A stretch of 64,000 nt of DNA from Papaver somniferum (GCF_003573695.1 NC_039363.1:129129302-129193301), one strand, 5' to 3'; shown: positions 34,080 to 47,164, counted from the first letter of the stretch. The notes: generated by a model from the sequence alone, not told the origin. Numbers and translations are program-made.

Positions 34080-35488
34080 TCTCTGCCTGAGAAGTGTTTT
34101 TTATTTTTAGAATTGTCCTTATTGTCAAGGAAACTTCTTATGACAATTTTTATTCTTGTTTTTGTTTAGAAGGATTACTAGGGTTTGGAATAGCCATTAT
34201 TATGATTACACATAGCTAGTTCCAGACGCTTTTTCATCTTCAATATTTTTGGATTTATTTATTTAAATTCTACGTTATTTGGAAGATTATGTTTGCAATT
34301 TTAATCTTTATGGTTTTATATATTGCAAATTGTTATGGATATGTTGTTTATGTCCGTGAACCTTCACTGTCCCATACTTGTTCAAAAGTTATCTCTACTA
34401 TATGTCGGTATGAAAGTATTGATAAAAGATAGAATGAAATTTTGACGAACAAAAGTTATGCCTTTTATGTCATTATGCAAATAATGATGGAAGAAAGGAT
34501 GAACTTTTGTTTACAAGAATTGTCTGTTTTATGTCATTGTGCAAATAATGATGGAAAATAGATTGAATTCTTGTTTATTCCGCAGTATTGATCTTCCCGG
34601 ATCCACATCTTTGTGTTTTTACTATGTTGCTCCATAAGTTCTCTTATGTCGAGCATGTGTAATTGAATTGATCATCTTGTCTGGTTAATTCTATTGAATC
34701 TTTTGGATACAAATTCATGTTTTCATGTGATTTGGTTATGTACAAAGAAATCCTTTTTTTCTTGTAAAAGCAAGGTCGCCTTTGTTGTTCCCTCGGGAAT
34801 GACATTCTATGGGGGAGAGTTCGTTTATGAACTTTTGCTTAATCGCCGTATCTTTGTGGGGACTGCGGCTGTGGAATTTTATAGGGGTTATCGTGTATCT
34901 TTATAAATTCCTTGATGAATGCATTTAGCTTCGGCTTTATGATTGCATCTAAATTTGTTGGCATGATTATTCTCTTTTGGTCATGAAGAATCTCTATGAA
35001 AATTTCATGAGGATCCCACTAGTTTTCGTACCTTTGCCAATTTTTATTGACAAAAAGGGGGAGAATTAATGTGTAGTTTCATACTACAAAAACATATCGT
35101 TTATGGATCATTATGTAAGGAAGAGTGATTTTCATATTGAGATGATGTATTCACTAGGGGGGGGGGGGGTAATACATATCACCGTAGTATTATTGTCAAA
35201 ATTGTGATGCAATTGAACTTTGATACTGTATAATAATACTATGACACTGTATAACAATGATCGAGAGCATTTGTTTTCTCATTGTTATAGCTATGGATCT
35301 TCAACAACTATGATACTAAACTTACAACCTTTGGAATCATTGGAGTACCTGGAAGTGACGAATATTTCGAGTAATGTTAAAGATGCCAAAGAGATCAAGC
35401 ATTTGGATGAGAAGCTATAAAGTTTTTATTTATTTTGTAATCCATATGTATTGATAGTTTTGTCACTAAAATTGACAAAGGGGGAGAT
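34080..35488 (+). other. 3' non-coding region and polypurine tract of element A
   Basis: Homologous to 41740-43044 in element B. It contains a G-run of 13 at 35157-35169, where element B has only AAGGGGGAG. The functional-looking polypurine tract AAAGGGGGAGAT abuts the 3' LTR at 35489. Confidence 0.7.
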
Positions 35489-37999
35489 TGTTAGAGCATT
35501 GCTCGGTCGAACTCGCATGCATTGCTATCTCAAGCATGTTTGTCAATATTATTGATCAAAACTATGAGTCTTGATTTCTAGCCTATTTAGTTTTCTCGGA
35601 CTAGGACATAGATTGTGTAGTTGAGCTTTAGACTTCACGGCGTTCATCTGTTGAAGACGAAGAAATACTAAGGGGAGCTTATGGAACTTCATCGACAAAA
35701 GGTATGTGGAGACTAAAACTTATCTATCACTTGGAAAGTCTATTTCTACTCTACCTTCTATATTGAGACATACATCGTGTTACGATATAGTTTTCTATTA
35801 TACACATTTGAGATTTCGAGCTGAGTTTATCTCGCTTATATATTTCTCGGAATATGTGTTGGCAAACTTTCGCTTCGACCGAATTCATCTTACATTCGTG
35901 ACGAAAGTCCGATTAAGATCATATGAAAGTTTCCGAGTTACATCTTACATTGTTTGTGTGATACAATCATTTGGTGTTGCCTTGGAATGTTTCATTATGA
36001 TAATTTCAATAAATTGAAAATCGCTTTGACGAGAAATAGTTTGTGAACAACAACTATATAACGTCCTCTAAGAAAGTTTCAATGATTGAAATAAAGAGTG
36101 TAGAATCATGTAACCATGTTTGGATATGAACATAGTGTGTTAATCACATTATTCTACAAGTCCAAAACCGTGAGCCTGAAGTATGCTACCCGTACGCGTA
36201 CTGGTGGTTACGGATGTCTGGGAAAGTATGCGTACCCGTATGCATAACGGCGGAGAGTTCACTTCCGTGAAAATCTGTTGGAGTTTGGAATGTGTTGAAG
36301 TATGCGCACTCGTACGCGTACCGGCGTAACCAAACTAAGTTCGGATACTCAAGTATGCGTACCCGTTTGCGTACTTGAGTAGGTTACTTCTAAAATCGGT
36401 TGTGTACATGAACATAAACATTTATATAATGAGGAATGCAATCTTTGCAAACCGTGGCTAGAATGTTCATGAATTGATTCGAGTAAATCAAATCGATTTT
36501 TTTTCGATTGTGTTCTTGTATACTTCCATGAGAAAATATTAATTGAACGACTCTTTAACTAGTTTCATTTGAGTCATTTGAATTAGTTATGGATAAGATG
36601 AATATGTTTGATATGAGAGTTATCATATGGATTACTTCGTTTGACCATGGTTGAGCCAACATGGGTGTACACGTTTGGGTACGGTTACATAAACCTAAGT
36701 GAGGGTACATTTCATTTGTGTGTAACAAGCTAAGTTCAATCTAATGGTTGAAAGATATTAGCTTGGTTGAATCAGGTTTTTCATCTAAAGGTGAATATTG
36801 AATGCTTTTACACCAAGGTAACTTGGATTGCAAACCCTGATTTGAAAACTATATAAAGGAGAACTCTACCAACTGGGAAACCTAATCCCCACACTTCTGT
36901 GTGTTACTAGTTGCATAAGCTAGAGTCGGTTCTCCTTTAACCTTAGGTTTTCCTAAACCTTGTTGGTTAACGACTTGAAAGACTTCATTGGGATTGTAAA
37001 TCCATACCCAACTATTTCTCTTGTAGTTGGGTGTTCTTATCTTGCCCGATTCTATCGTTTGAGTACTATCTTCTCTAAGATTTGCTCGAGATTAATTTCT
37101 ACGATATGCAAGATAAAACGTGATCACAAACATCTTCGTCTCATCGTTTGTGATTCCGCAATATCTAGTTTCGCCATCATACGATTTAGATTATTGTTAG
37201 GTGATTGATAATATTGAGCTGTTCTTCGAGAATATAAGTCTGGTTTATCAGATGGTTCATGTTCACCTTGATTTATCAAAAGAAGGAACAAAAACTCTTG
37301 GGTATTTCTGTGGGAGACAGATTTATTCAATTATATAGACTTTTCTGTGTGAGACATATTTGTTTATCAAGTCTTCGACTTTGGGTTGTAGCAACTCTTG
37401 GTTGTGGGTGAGATCAACTAAGGGAATCAAGTGCGTAGTATCCTGCTGGGATCAGAGACGTAAGGAGCGCAACTGTACCTTGAATCAGATTGAGATTGAT
37501 CAGGGTTTAACTACAATCCACTCTGAAGTCCATTGGTAGTAGGCTAATGTCTGTAGCGGCTTAATACAGTATGGTGTTCAAAATAGACTAAGTCCCGGGG
37601 TTTTTATGCATTTGGGGTTTCCTCGTTAACAAAATTCTGGTGTCTGTGTTATTTCTTTTCCGCATTATATTTTGTTATATAATTGAAATATCACAGGTTG
37701 TGCGTTGTATGGATCAATTAGGAAATCCAACCTTTGGTTGTTGATTGAGATTGTTTGATCCTTGAACATTGGTCTTTAGTACCATTCAAGTTTACTTCTC
37801 TTATATTCAATCAGGCTCGCAGATTTCTATTTGCTGATTGCGGATTGAATTAAGAGTTAGAGATATTAAGCTCTTTGGTATACTTTTATCTAGATTTAGT
37901 ATAACTGTGTAGTTGATTCTCTAGAAAGTATATTGGAGTAAGTCCTTTCATATTGCCAAACGAATTGTTGGGTGTGGTTGTTAGACCCCCGCATTTTCA
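35489..37999 (+). repeat. Full 3' LTR of element A (2511 bp)
   Basis: The LTR runs TGTTAGAGC...ATTTTCA. It has a GTAC-rich array at 36180-36380 and TATATAAA at 36850-36857. It is the best complete copy of this LTR family in the window. Confidence 0.88.
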
Positions 38000-38000
38000 G

Positions 38001-39477
38001 ATTCAAGTGAATCAAAATCGATTTTGCCTCAATTGTGTATTGTATACTTCTATGAGAATATAAACAATTGAACAACTCCATAACTAGTTTCATTTGAGTC
38101 ATTTGAACTAGTTGTGATTAAGATGAAACAAGGTTGATATGAAAGTGTTCATATGGATAACTTCGGTTAACTATTGTTGAGCCAAACATGTTCACACGCT
38201 TAGGTACGATTACTCATACCTAAATGAAGTCGCATTTTATTTTTGTATAACAAGATAAGTTCCATATAACAGTTGAAAGATATTAGCTTGACTTTAATCA
38301 GGTTTTCATATAATTGTAAATATTGAATGCTTTGTTACCATGGTAGCATTGATTGCAAACCCTGATTTGAAGACTATATAAGGGTGGACTGTAGCAATTG
38401 GGAAACCTAATCCCCACACCTTCTGTGTGATACTAGTTGCGACTAGAGTCGATTCTCCTTTAACCTAGGTTTTTCCTAAAACCATTATAAATTAACGAGT
38501 TAAAGACTTCATTGGGATACTGAAGCCATACCCAACTATTTTCTCTATAGTTGCGTGTTCTGATCTTACTTTGTTATATCGTATTGAGTATTATCTTCTC
38601 TAAGATTTGCTCGAGATTTAATATCTGATAGGTAAGATAAAAAGTAGTCAAAACATCTTCGTCTCATCGTTTGTGATTCCACAATATCTTGTTTCGCTTT
38701 CATATGATTAAGATTATTGTGAGGTGATTGATATTACTAGGATGTTTTTCGGGAATATAAGACCGGTGTATCAATTGGTTCCTGTTCACCTTGATTTATC
38801 AAAAGATAAAACAAAAACTCGAAGGTATTTCTGTGTGAGACAGATTTTTGTATCAAGTCTTCGAATTTGGGTCGTACCAACTCTTAGTTGTGAGTGAGAT
38901 CATCTAAGGGAATCAAGTGCGCAGAATCCGGCGTGGTTCAAGAGGCGTGAGGAACGCGACTGTACCTTAATCAATGTGAGATTGGTTAGGGCACTACTAC
39001 ATTCCAGTCCGAAGTTAATTGGTAGTAGGATAGAGTATGTAGCGGCTTAATACAGTGTGGTGTTCAAATCTGGACTAGGTCCCGGGGTTATTCTGCATTT
39101 GCAGTTTCCTCATTACAAAATTGCTGGTGTTCGTGTTATTTCTTTCCGCATTATATTTTTATATATAATTGAAATATCACAGGTTGTGCATAGTTCAATC
39201 AATTGGTAAATCCAAACTTTGGTTGTTGATTGAAATTGATTGCCGCTTGGATATTGGTCTTTGGTACCATCCAAGTCATTTCTCATATTAATCCGACTCA
39301 CATATTTCTATTTGTTTGATTGCAGGTTGATTTGAGAAATTGAGATATAACTCTTGGATGTATTTTCCTTGATTGAGTCTGATTGTCTAGTTGATTCTCT
39401 TGGAAATATATTGGAGTTAGTCCATACAGATTTCCTAAAAGAAATATTGGGTGTGGTTGTTAGACACCCGGTTTTTA
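38001..39477 (+). repeat. 5'-truncated 5' LTR of element B
   Basis: It starts GATTCAAGTGAATCAAAATC directly after the end of element A's 3' LTR and runs to TTTTTAA before the primer-binding site. TATATAAG is near 38373. Confidence 0.8.
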
Positions 39478-39480
39478 AAT

Positions 39481-39492
39481 TGGTATCAGAGC
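39481..39492 (+). other. Primer-binding site of element B
   Basis: TGGTATCAGAGC, complementary to the 3' end of initiator-Met tRNA, lies just after the LTR. Confidence 0.8.
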
Positions 39493-39551
39493 AGGCAAAA
39501 ACTATAAACCTAATAAGTTTGTGTTTGGCTGATCCCTAAAAGTTTGTCCTT

Positions 39552-40185
39552 ATGGGAAATTACTTTGGGAAACTTATTCTGGGCATTTGTGACGCACGAC
39601 AGAATTCCTTAAAGATTGTTCAGAGCTTATTATCTGCAAGACCTCTGGTCTCTCAAGATAATCTCGTTCCATCTAAGACATTGGAATACTTAGATGATGA
39701 AAAACTTTCTAAAGGAAAAAATAAAAGTTCTTCTAAGAAAATTGTTCTAAAAAATGTGGTCAAAGCTCAAAGATATGGAATCTCACTAGATTATTTCTTA
39801 ATCTTTTTGAGTATTATCATGATGGATCAATTCACAAAGATCTATTTAAAGATTTTGAAGGCATCTTTAAATTCTTAGAGAGATTTAATTTGATTGAGGA
39901 GAAGAATCATTTGATAAAAGTTCCGTACTTGTCAAATCATGTATTGATGAAGTACGAACTAAGCTTGCTACCAACTCATGTGAAATTGATAAAAAGATTT
40001 CTGATGAGTTTGGTGTAGGTTCCATTTGTCGGAAAACGTCTTTTCTTGGTCATAAGAAAAAGGAGTTAAAAAGTTCTATTAACCCTGAGTATCATCATTA
40101 CTATGATTATACTTCTGGTACTTTTCACAAATATCAACCGGAGACGTTGCATGGGGTTCACTCTGTACATTTAGCCTCTTGGTAA
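39552..40185 (+). pseudogene. Decayed 5' open region of element B
   Basis: A 108-aa frame (39552-39878) with a Lys/Ser-rich stretch (SKGKNKSSSKK) is followed by further open fragments in other frames to about 40185. By position this should be gag, but I see no zinc knuckle and cannot confirm it. Confidence 0.3.
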
Positions 40186-40682
40186 CAAGCTTGGCTCTAC
40201 CCCATTTGTATATAACTTGAGATGGGGCAAGTAACGGTCTGATTAAGTTTGTGTTTGAGTTAATTTGCTTTTAATTTTCTTATGGAAAAACTCCTTGACA
40301 GATTGTTTCGCTATCTGTCCACCCGGGGTTATATAAAATGATGTAGTTTTTATATTATCCTTTTTCCACACTATGTTGATTTTTCTTCACAGTGTGCGAA
40401 CCTTGGTTGGTGAACGTTTTTAGAAATCCTACTTCCTTTTGTGGGTCGCGGTTCATGAATGGTTCCAAGCCCATCTATGGGTACATAAGAGTTGTGGTAC
40501 GCGTACCCTTCTTCTTCCTTCCCTTGTCCGCGTACGTGAACTAAGTCTCTTCCGGGGTTCGTATTTTCAACTCCATTGAAAATTGTTCTTGGAGGCCCAA
40601 GAGAGGCAAATGGTTGTTTTCATCCTCAAGAAGTGTTTCAAGTAAGTTTCTTCCTTCCTTTTGATCTTAATTTTTAGATCTC

Positions 40683-41719
40683 ATGGGAAATTTCAAGGTT
40701 TCAAAGAAGGTTTCAAAAAACTTGGATTCATCCTCTTCTAGCATGATCTTACCTAAAAATCAAGATTCTATTAGAATTAGATTTTTCAATGATTCTTGTA
40801 GTAAGATCTTTGAAAGGATTTCTTCTAGTGGTTTCATTCTAGAAAGAAATTGGATTTGGTTAGTAGTCATAAAGAAGATTAGGTTTGTTTTGAGAAATTT
40901 AATCTAGGAAACATCTTTAATGGTCTTGGTAAAGGTTTTGACACTCTAACAAGAATCTTCTATGCTAACATTCATGATGTTGATCTTGATGACATGGAAT
41001 TCAGGACCATGATAAATAGAGAAATGATTCTTGTTAATAGAAAGTTGATTTCAAGGATTACCAAAATTCTTTTGGGTAATTTTCTCCTTCCTAGACCAAG
41101 GGAAGAAAGACCATCTTATGAAACCATTTCTAATGGTCTTTGTGGCAAGAGTGTTAATTGGATTGAAGGGAAATTTACTACTAATTATCTTAGTCTTGCC
41201 TTAATGTTTTTCGAAAAATTTGGTATATCTAATCTTTGTCACTCCACAATTGAGAACTATCGGTAGAGTCGTGAGTTTGCGGAGTTAGTCTATTTCCTTG
41301 AATTAGGTTCTCGAAGTCTTGATATTTGTGGATTCATCATTCTTCAAATGCTCTCAATGACGTCATCCAACAAGAAGTTAGGATTTCGGTGCTTAATTGA
41401 GAAAATTTGTCGAGCATATTCTATTGCTCCTATTGACAACTCCATTGGAACTCCTAAACTTGTTCGTCCTTGTACTTTCAAACGTATGAAGGAGAATGCT
41501 TGCAAAAGACAAATATGTGATTCCCTTGACGGTTCTTATGATCCTACCACCTTGAGTCTTCTTCACCAAATTCACAAGGGTGTGTGTAAGATCAATTCCA
41601 AGGTAAAATGTGTGCAAGAACAATTATATGTAATTGCCACTAAGTTTCCCGAAATCAAGGAAGATATGGATATTGTTCAAGTCTCTTGGATGGTTTCCGA
41701 TGATGAAGATGATGATTAA
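40683..41719 (+). pseudogene. Envelope-position 'plant transposon protein'-like ORF of element B, broken
   Basis: Three open pieces (40683-40907, 40994-41266, 41348-41719) belong to one protein of about 340 residues. A frameshift near 40890 and a TAG at 41264-41266 break it. The middle (NRKLISRITKILLGNFLLPR ... NWIEGKFTTNYLSLALMF) and the following GFIILQMLSMTSSNKK-type segment recall the 'putative plant transposon protein' domain often found after pol or alone in plant LTR elements. The C-terminus is acidic (SDDEDDD). Family assignment is from memory of general pattern and is tentative. Confidence 0.45.
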
Positions 41720-43044
41720 ATTATTTTCTCTCTCGTTGGTTTTTATTATGTCTAGGAAACTTCTTATGAGAATTCATTCTTGTGTTTTAAGAAGGATAAC
41801 TAGGGTTTGGAATAACGTATATTGTGATTACACATTGCTATTGCCAACGATTTTTCATCTTGCAGTGTTTTTAGATTTATTTATTTAAATTCTAAATTTT
41901 ATTGGGAAGATGATTTTACAGTATTAATCTTTATTGGTTTTATATATTGAAAAAATTGTTATGGGATATGTGTGTCTGCGTCCGTGAACTATGATTGTCC
42001 CATATTTGTCAAAAGTTAAGTCTATTGTGCCATAATGCAAACAGTCATGGAAAATAAAATGAAATTTTGAATTACAAAGATTAAGTTTATGAAATCATTA
42101 TGCAAATATTGATGAAAAATAGAATGAATCTTTGAATATTCCGTAGTATTGATCTTTCCCTGATCCACTTCTATGTGAAAGTACTGTATGGCTCCGTAAG
42201 TTCTCTTATGTTGAGCATTTCCGATTAAATTAATCATGGGTTCTCTTGTGGTTAATTAATTGAGTTTTGTGGATACGAATTCATGTGACATGAGATTTGT
42301 TAATATCCAAAGAAATCCTTCTTTTCATGCAAAAGTAAGGTCGCTCTTGTTGTTCTTTCGGGAATGACATTATTTATATAGGGGAGAGTTCTTAATTGAA
42401 CTTGTACTTAATTGCCAAAGCTTTGTGGAGAATGCGACTGTGGAATATTATAGGAGTTTTCTTCTATCTTTATAAACTCCTTGATGAATACACTAAGTTT
42501 CGACTATGTGAAATCATCGAAACAAAGACGATATGTTCTCTTTTAGTCATGAAGTATCTCTATGAGAATTTCATTATGATCCCACTAGTTTTCATACCTT
42601 TGCCAATTTATATTGAAAAAAAGGGAGAGAACTAATGTGTAGTTCACACTACAAATACATATGGTTTACAGATCATTATGTAAGGGGGGTGGTTTTCATT
42701 GTGAGATGAAGTATTGACTAAGGGGGAGTGATACATATCACCATAGTATTATTGTCAAAGTTGTGATACAATTGGACTTTGATGCTCTGTAATAATACTA
42801 TGACCTCGTATAACAATAATTGAGAACAATGGTCTTCTTATTGTTATGGATACGGATCTTCAACAAATATGATGCTGAGTTGAACACGTTCAGAATCACT
42901 GGAGTACTTGGAAGTGACGAAGATTTCGAATAATGTTGAAGAACCAAGGAAATCAAGCATTTGGATGAGAAGCTACAAAGTGTATTTATTTTGTAACTCA
43001 TATGTATTGATAGTTTTGTCACTAAAATTGACAAAGGAGGAGAT

Positions 43045-45477
43045 TGTTAGAGCACTGCTTGATCAAACTCGCAGGCGTTTCTATCTCAATCTTGTTTGTC
43101 AAGTTTAGTTTCCAAAACTATAAGTCTTGATTTCTAGTCTACTTATAGCTATGTCTCGGATTAGGATAGAATATGTATATCTTTAGACTTCACAACATTC
43201 ATCGATTGAAGACGAAGAACTACTAAGGGGAGCTTGTGGAACTTCATCAACAAAAGGTATGTGGATACTTGAACTCATCTATCATTCAAAAGTCTATTTC
43301 TTTTCTATCTCCTATTGAGACAAAAGTCGTATAGTTGTATAGACTTTATGTTATACACATTTGATATTTCGAGCTGAGTTTAACTAGCTTACATATTTCT
43401 CGAAATATGTGTTGGTAAGCTTTCGCTTTAACCAAGTTCATCTTTATTCTTGATGAAAGTTAAAAGATGATCATGTGAAAATCACCTGGTAACATCTTAC
43501 ATGATTTGTGTGAGACAGTCATTTGATGTAGACTTGGAATATTTTGTATCGATCTATTGATCACTTGAAAATTACTTTGAATCTAATAGTTTGTGAGAGA
43601 CAGTTATTCCCGTCTTCCAAGAATGTTTCAATGATTAACATGGATTTTAGGACAACTAACCATTGATTGGATATATCACAATATGCATACTTGTATGCTA
43701 ACTGTTGTAAGTTATTCAAAGTCCGGGAACCATAGTATGCATACCATATGCTTTGATAGTTGAAGTCCGGGAACTTATTATGCATACCCATGTGCGTACC
43801 GGCTTAACAGTTCAAGTCCAGGAATTCAGTTGAGGTTGGTCATGTACGACAGTATGCGTACCCGTTTGCATACTTGAGTGTGTTAAGTTCTAAAATCGAT
43901 TTTTCATGAACAAATACATTTATATAATAAGGAATGTAATATTTTGCAAACCATGGCTATAATGTTCATGAATTGATTCAAGTGAATCAAAATCGATTTT
44001 GCTTTAATTGTGTCTTGTATACTTCTGTGAGAATATAAAAAATTGAAAAACTCCATAACTAGTTTCATTTGAGTCCTTTGAACTAGTTGTGATTAAGATG
44101 AACAAGGTTGATATGAAAGTGTGTTCATATGGCTAACTTCGGTTAACTATTTTTGAGCCAACCATTGCACACCTTTAGGTACGGTTACTCATTCCTAAAT
44201 GAAGTCACATTTCATTTATGTATAACAAGCAAAGTTCGATCTAACGGTTGAAATATATTATCTTGACTCTAATCAGGTTTTCATCTAACGATGAATGTTG
44301 AATGTTTTGTTACCAAGGTAACATTGATTGCAAACCCTGATTTGAAGACTATATAAGGGAGAACTCTAGCAACTGGGAAACCTAATCCCCACACCTCCTG
44401 CGTGATACTAGTTACGACCAGAGTCGATTCTCCTTTAACCTAGGTTTTTCCTAAAACCATTATAGGTTAACGACTTAAAGACTTAATTGGTATTCTGAAG
44501 CCAAACCCAACTATTTTATTTGTAGTTGCGTCTTTTAATCTTACTTTGTTCCATCATATTGAGTATTATCTTCTCTAAGATTTGCTCGAGATTTATTCTC
44601 CGATAGGTAAGATAAAAAATAGCCACAAACATCTTCATCTCATCATTTGTGATTCCACAATATCTTGTTTCGCTTCCATACGGTTACGATTATTGTGAGG
44701 TGATTGATATTACTAGGCTGTTCTTCGGGAATATAAGACCGGTGTATCAATTGATTCATGTTCACCTTGATTTATCAAAAGACGGAACAAAAACTCATAG
44801 GTATTTCCGTGGGAGACAGATTTATCTATTTAATATAGAACAGATTTGTTTATCAAGTCTTCGACTTTGGATCGTAGAAACTCTTAGTTGTAGGTGAGAT
44901 CAGCTAAGGGAATCAAGTGCGCAGAATCCGGCGTGGTTCAAGAGGAGTAAGGAACGCGACTGTACCTTAATCAGTGTGAGATTGGTTAGGGCTCAATATA
45001 TTCCAGTCCAAAGTTAATCGGTAGTAGGATAGAGTCTTTAGCGACTTAATACAGTGTGGTGTTCAAATCTGGACTAGGTCCCGGGGTTTTTCTGCATCTG
45101 CGGTTTCATCTTTAACAAAATTTATGGTGTCTCTGTTATTTCTTTTCCGCATTATATTTTTACATAATTGAAATATCACAGGTTGTGCGTAGTTCAATCA
45201 ATTGGTAAATCCGAACTTTGGTTGTTGATTGAAATTGATTGGCGCTTGGATATTGGTCTTTGGTACCATCCAAGTTATTTCTCATATTAATCCGGCTCAC
45301 AGATTTCTATCTGTTTGATTACAAATTTATTTGAGAAATTGAGATATAACTCTTGGATGTATTTTCCTTGATTGAGTCTGACTGCCTAGTTGATTCTCTT
45401 GGAAATATATTGAAGTAAGTCCATACAGATTGCCTAAACGAAATATTGGGTGTGGTTGTTAGACCCCTGGTTTTTCA
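43045..45477 (+). repeat. 3' LTR of element B (2433 bp)
   Basis: The LTR runs TGTTAGAGCACTGCTTGATC...GGTTTTTCA, preceded by the purine tract ACAAAGGAGGAGAT. Its GTAC array (43730-43880) is decayed compared with element A, and TATATAAG is near 44351. The two LTR families differ enough that A and B are distinct subfamilies. Confidence 0.85.
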
Positions 45478-46360
45478 ACATCACATCGAATACATTGATC
45501 GAGTTGTTATAACTAATTTTGATTTGTTTAATGTTCTTTATTTATGTAATGAGTAGGAGAATATGAGGATCCTTTATTTTAATTAATTTCTAATCAATGA
45601 AAACTACTTTAGAATTAAAGATCAAATCCAAACTGGTTTTATATCTTATTAAATTTTAATTAGAGATAGATTTAATTGAAAAAAAATCACAGTCACATTA
45701 TATAGCATCACATTGAAGGACGGCACATTATATTAAACTACTTAATTATAATTGAATTAGAACACATTTCTTGAAGATTTCATAGCATACATCATAACTA
45801 AACTATTTACCCTTGACTTCAAAGTTTGGGTATGAGCCATAGTTTGTGAGGTACATAGCATACATCAAAACCAAAGTATTTACCCTTGACTTCAAAATTT
45901 GGGTATGAACCATAGTTTGTGAGCTACATATGAATAATACGTTAGTATGATAATGAAAAAAGACTGAGCCAAAAAATATGCTCACTCGCTCTTTAATGGA
46001 TAATCTAGCATGAGCTCAGTAATCTCATAAAAAATGCCAACATAAGTTTTCATATTACCCCTGATTATAAGAAATCTAACTCGAATGGTGTTACTTGTTT
46101 TTGCATTCTGATTGTTACTGATTAGTGCCACAAAGCTTTGAAGCACATTGTCCCAATATTTGTGACTAGTTTGATTGTTACCTCTACCAATAGCAACTGA
46201 TATCTGGAGTCCAATAAAACCATCTTCTTCTTAAATGAAGCGAGCTACCATTTTCTTGGTGTTAATGAAATGTAAGGATATAGTCGTTAATAAAATGAGA
46301 TTATGAAAGATGTAGGTTAAATTAGTTTTAAATTAATTGAATTTCTTCCGTCGGGTTATA
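45478..46360. other. Intergenic DNA right of element B
   Basis: No gene recognised. It contains a two-copy 73-bp tandem repeat (45781-45926) and A/T-rich sequence. Confidence 0.45.
45781..45926. repeat. Two-copy tandem repeat, 73-bp period
   Basis: CATAGCATACATCA... begins at 45781 and again at 45854, and both copies contain TTTACCCTTGACTTCAAA and CATAGTTTGTGAG. Few differences are visible. Confidence 0.85.
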
Positions 46361-46364
46361 GAAC

Positions 46365-46545
46365 CGTTAAGCGGCTTAGATTAGACCGCACAGTCCAGTC
46401 TCTACCGCTCGGTAATTTACATGTTTGCCCATCGAGTTTATCACTTTACGTTCGGCCAAGCCATTACTATGAGTGGCTTAGACTACGCTGCTCAGTAATT
46501 TATCTGTTTTCCTATAGAGTTTGCCAGTCTACCCACTCTATCATG
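46365..46545. repeat. Diverged internal duplication with GCTCGGTAATTTA words
   Basis: GCGGCTTAGATTAGACCGC...CTCGGTAATTTACATGTTT is followed by a diverged second copy (GTGGCTTAGACTACGCTG CTCAGTAATTTATCTGTTT). A related sequence flanks element A at 29985-30115. It is possibly a small non-autonomous DNA element, not classified. Confidence 0.4.
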
Positions 46546-46610
46546 GAAGAAAATGCGCAAATTCATGGGTTTTCCAATCCCCATAAGAATTGATCTAACG
46601 AGTGTAAAAG

Positions 46611-46921
46611 TATGTTTGTTTTTTTGCTGACTCGTCGTCTGAATCTGACTCGGCCCCTGACTATTTGTTTTTTATTTTGGGTCAGACCTGACTCGAGATC
46701 TAACTCAGACCTAACCCTTGATTTGGACCCATTTGAGTCAGGGAATAAAATGTCCCTGACTCATGAAATCAAGCCATTGATTTACATATTTATGAGTCAT
46801 ATAAATTGGATCCGACTCAAAAAAACAAATATATCAAGTCGAATCCAAATGAGTCTGGTGATATCAGTCAGATGAATCACGCATTCAGAGAATTCAGAGG
46901 AGTCATGAAAAAACAAACACG
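46611..46921. mobile_element. MITE-like element with terminal and subterminal inverted repeats
   Basis: The left end TATGTTTGTTTTTTTGCTGA (then CTC) pairs with the right end, whose complement reads GTGTTTGTTTTTTCATGACT (then C). The interior is packed with CTGACTC words on the left and GAGTC words on the right. This resembles small hAT-type elements. No convincing target duplication was found. Confidence 0.55.
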
Positions 46922-47039
46922 GAGTAAATATTGTGGAAGCTAAAGAAGAAAAGTTCCGGAGTAGACCTCAGATCCATGAGGACCAAATCCGGGCCACAGG
47001 CCGTGGATCTGGATATGGGTACACGTATGCATCGCTGTG

Positions 47040-47047
47040 TATAAAGC
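47040..47047 (+). promoter_or_regulatory. TATA box of TOM6
   Basis: TATAAAGC lies 125 bp before the ATG. A telo-box word AAACCCT (47065-47071), common in promoters of housekeeping and mitochondrial-biogenesis genes, lies near the expected start, and AGGGTTTT follows at 47100. Confidence 0.5.
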
Positions 47048-47164
47048 ATCGTTCAAGAGTCTAAAAACCCTCAACACACGAAAGAAAGATCTGAAAGTTA
47101 GGGTTTTGCTCTGACTTTGTGAGAAGAGAAGAAAAAAGAAGAAGAAAAAAGAAAGAAGAAGAAG

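Larger units (their letters stand above)
30123..37999 (+). mobile_element. Non-autonomous LTR retrotransposon A (2.5-kb LTRs, no pol)
   Basis: The 3' LTR (35489-37999) starts TGTTAGAGCATTGCTCGGTC after the polypurine tract AAAGGGGGAGAT and ends ATTTTCA. The 5' LTR (30123-31907) matches its last ~1785 bp; the first ~725 bp are missing. A primer-binding site TGGTACCAGAGC (31910-31921) fits initiator-Met tRNA, as in many Ty1/copia elements. The ~3.6-kb internal region has a gag-like frame and a small coiled-coil frame but no protease, integrase or reverse transcriptase. It would need enzymes from another element. Confidence 0.8.
38001..45477 (+). mobile_element. Non-autonomous LTR retrotransposon B (related to A)
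   Basis: A 5'-truncated 5' LTR (38001-39477) begins at an internal LTR point equivalent to about 43978 in its own 3' LTR. The primer-binding site TGGTATCAGAGC is at 39481-39492. The internal region reaches the polypurine tract before the 3' LTR (43045-45477, 2433 bp, TGTTAGAGC...TTTTTCA). It abuts element A directly. The simplest reading is that A inserted into B's 5' LTR, and a later deletion removed the start of B's LTR and the start of A's 5' LTR together. Confidence 0.75.
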
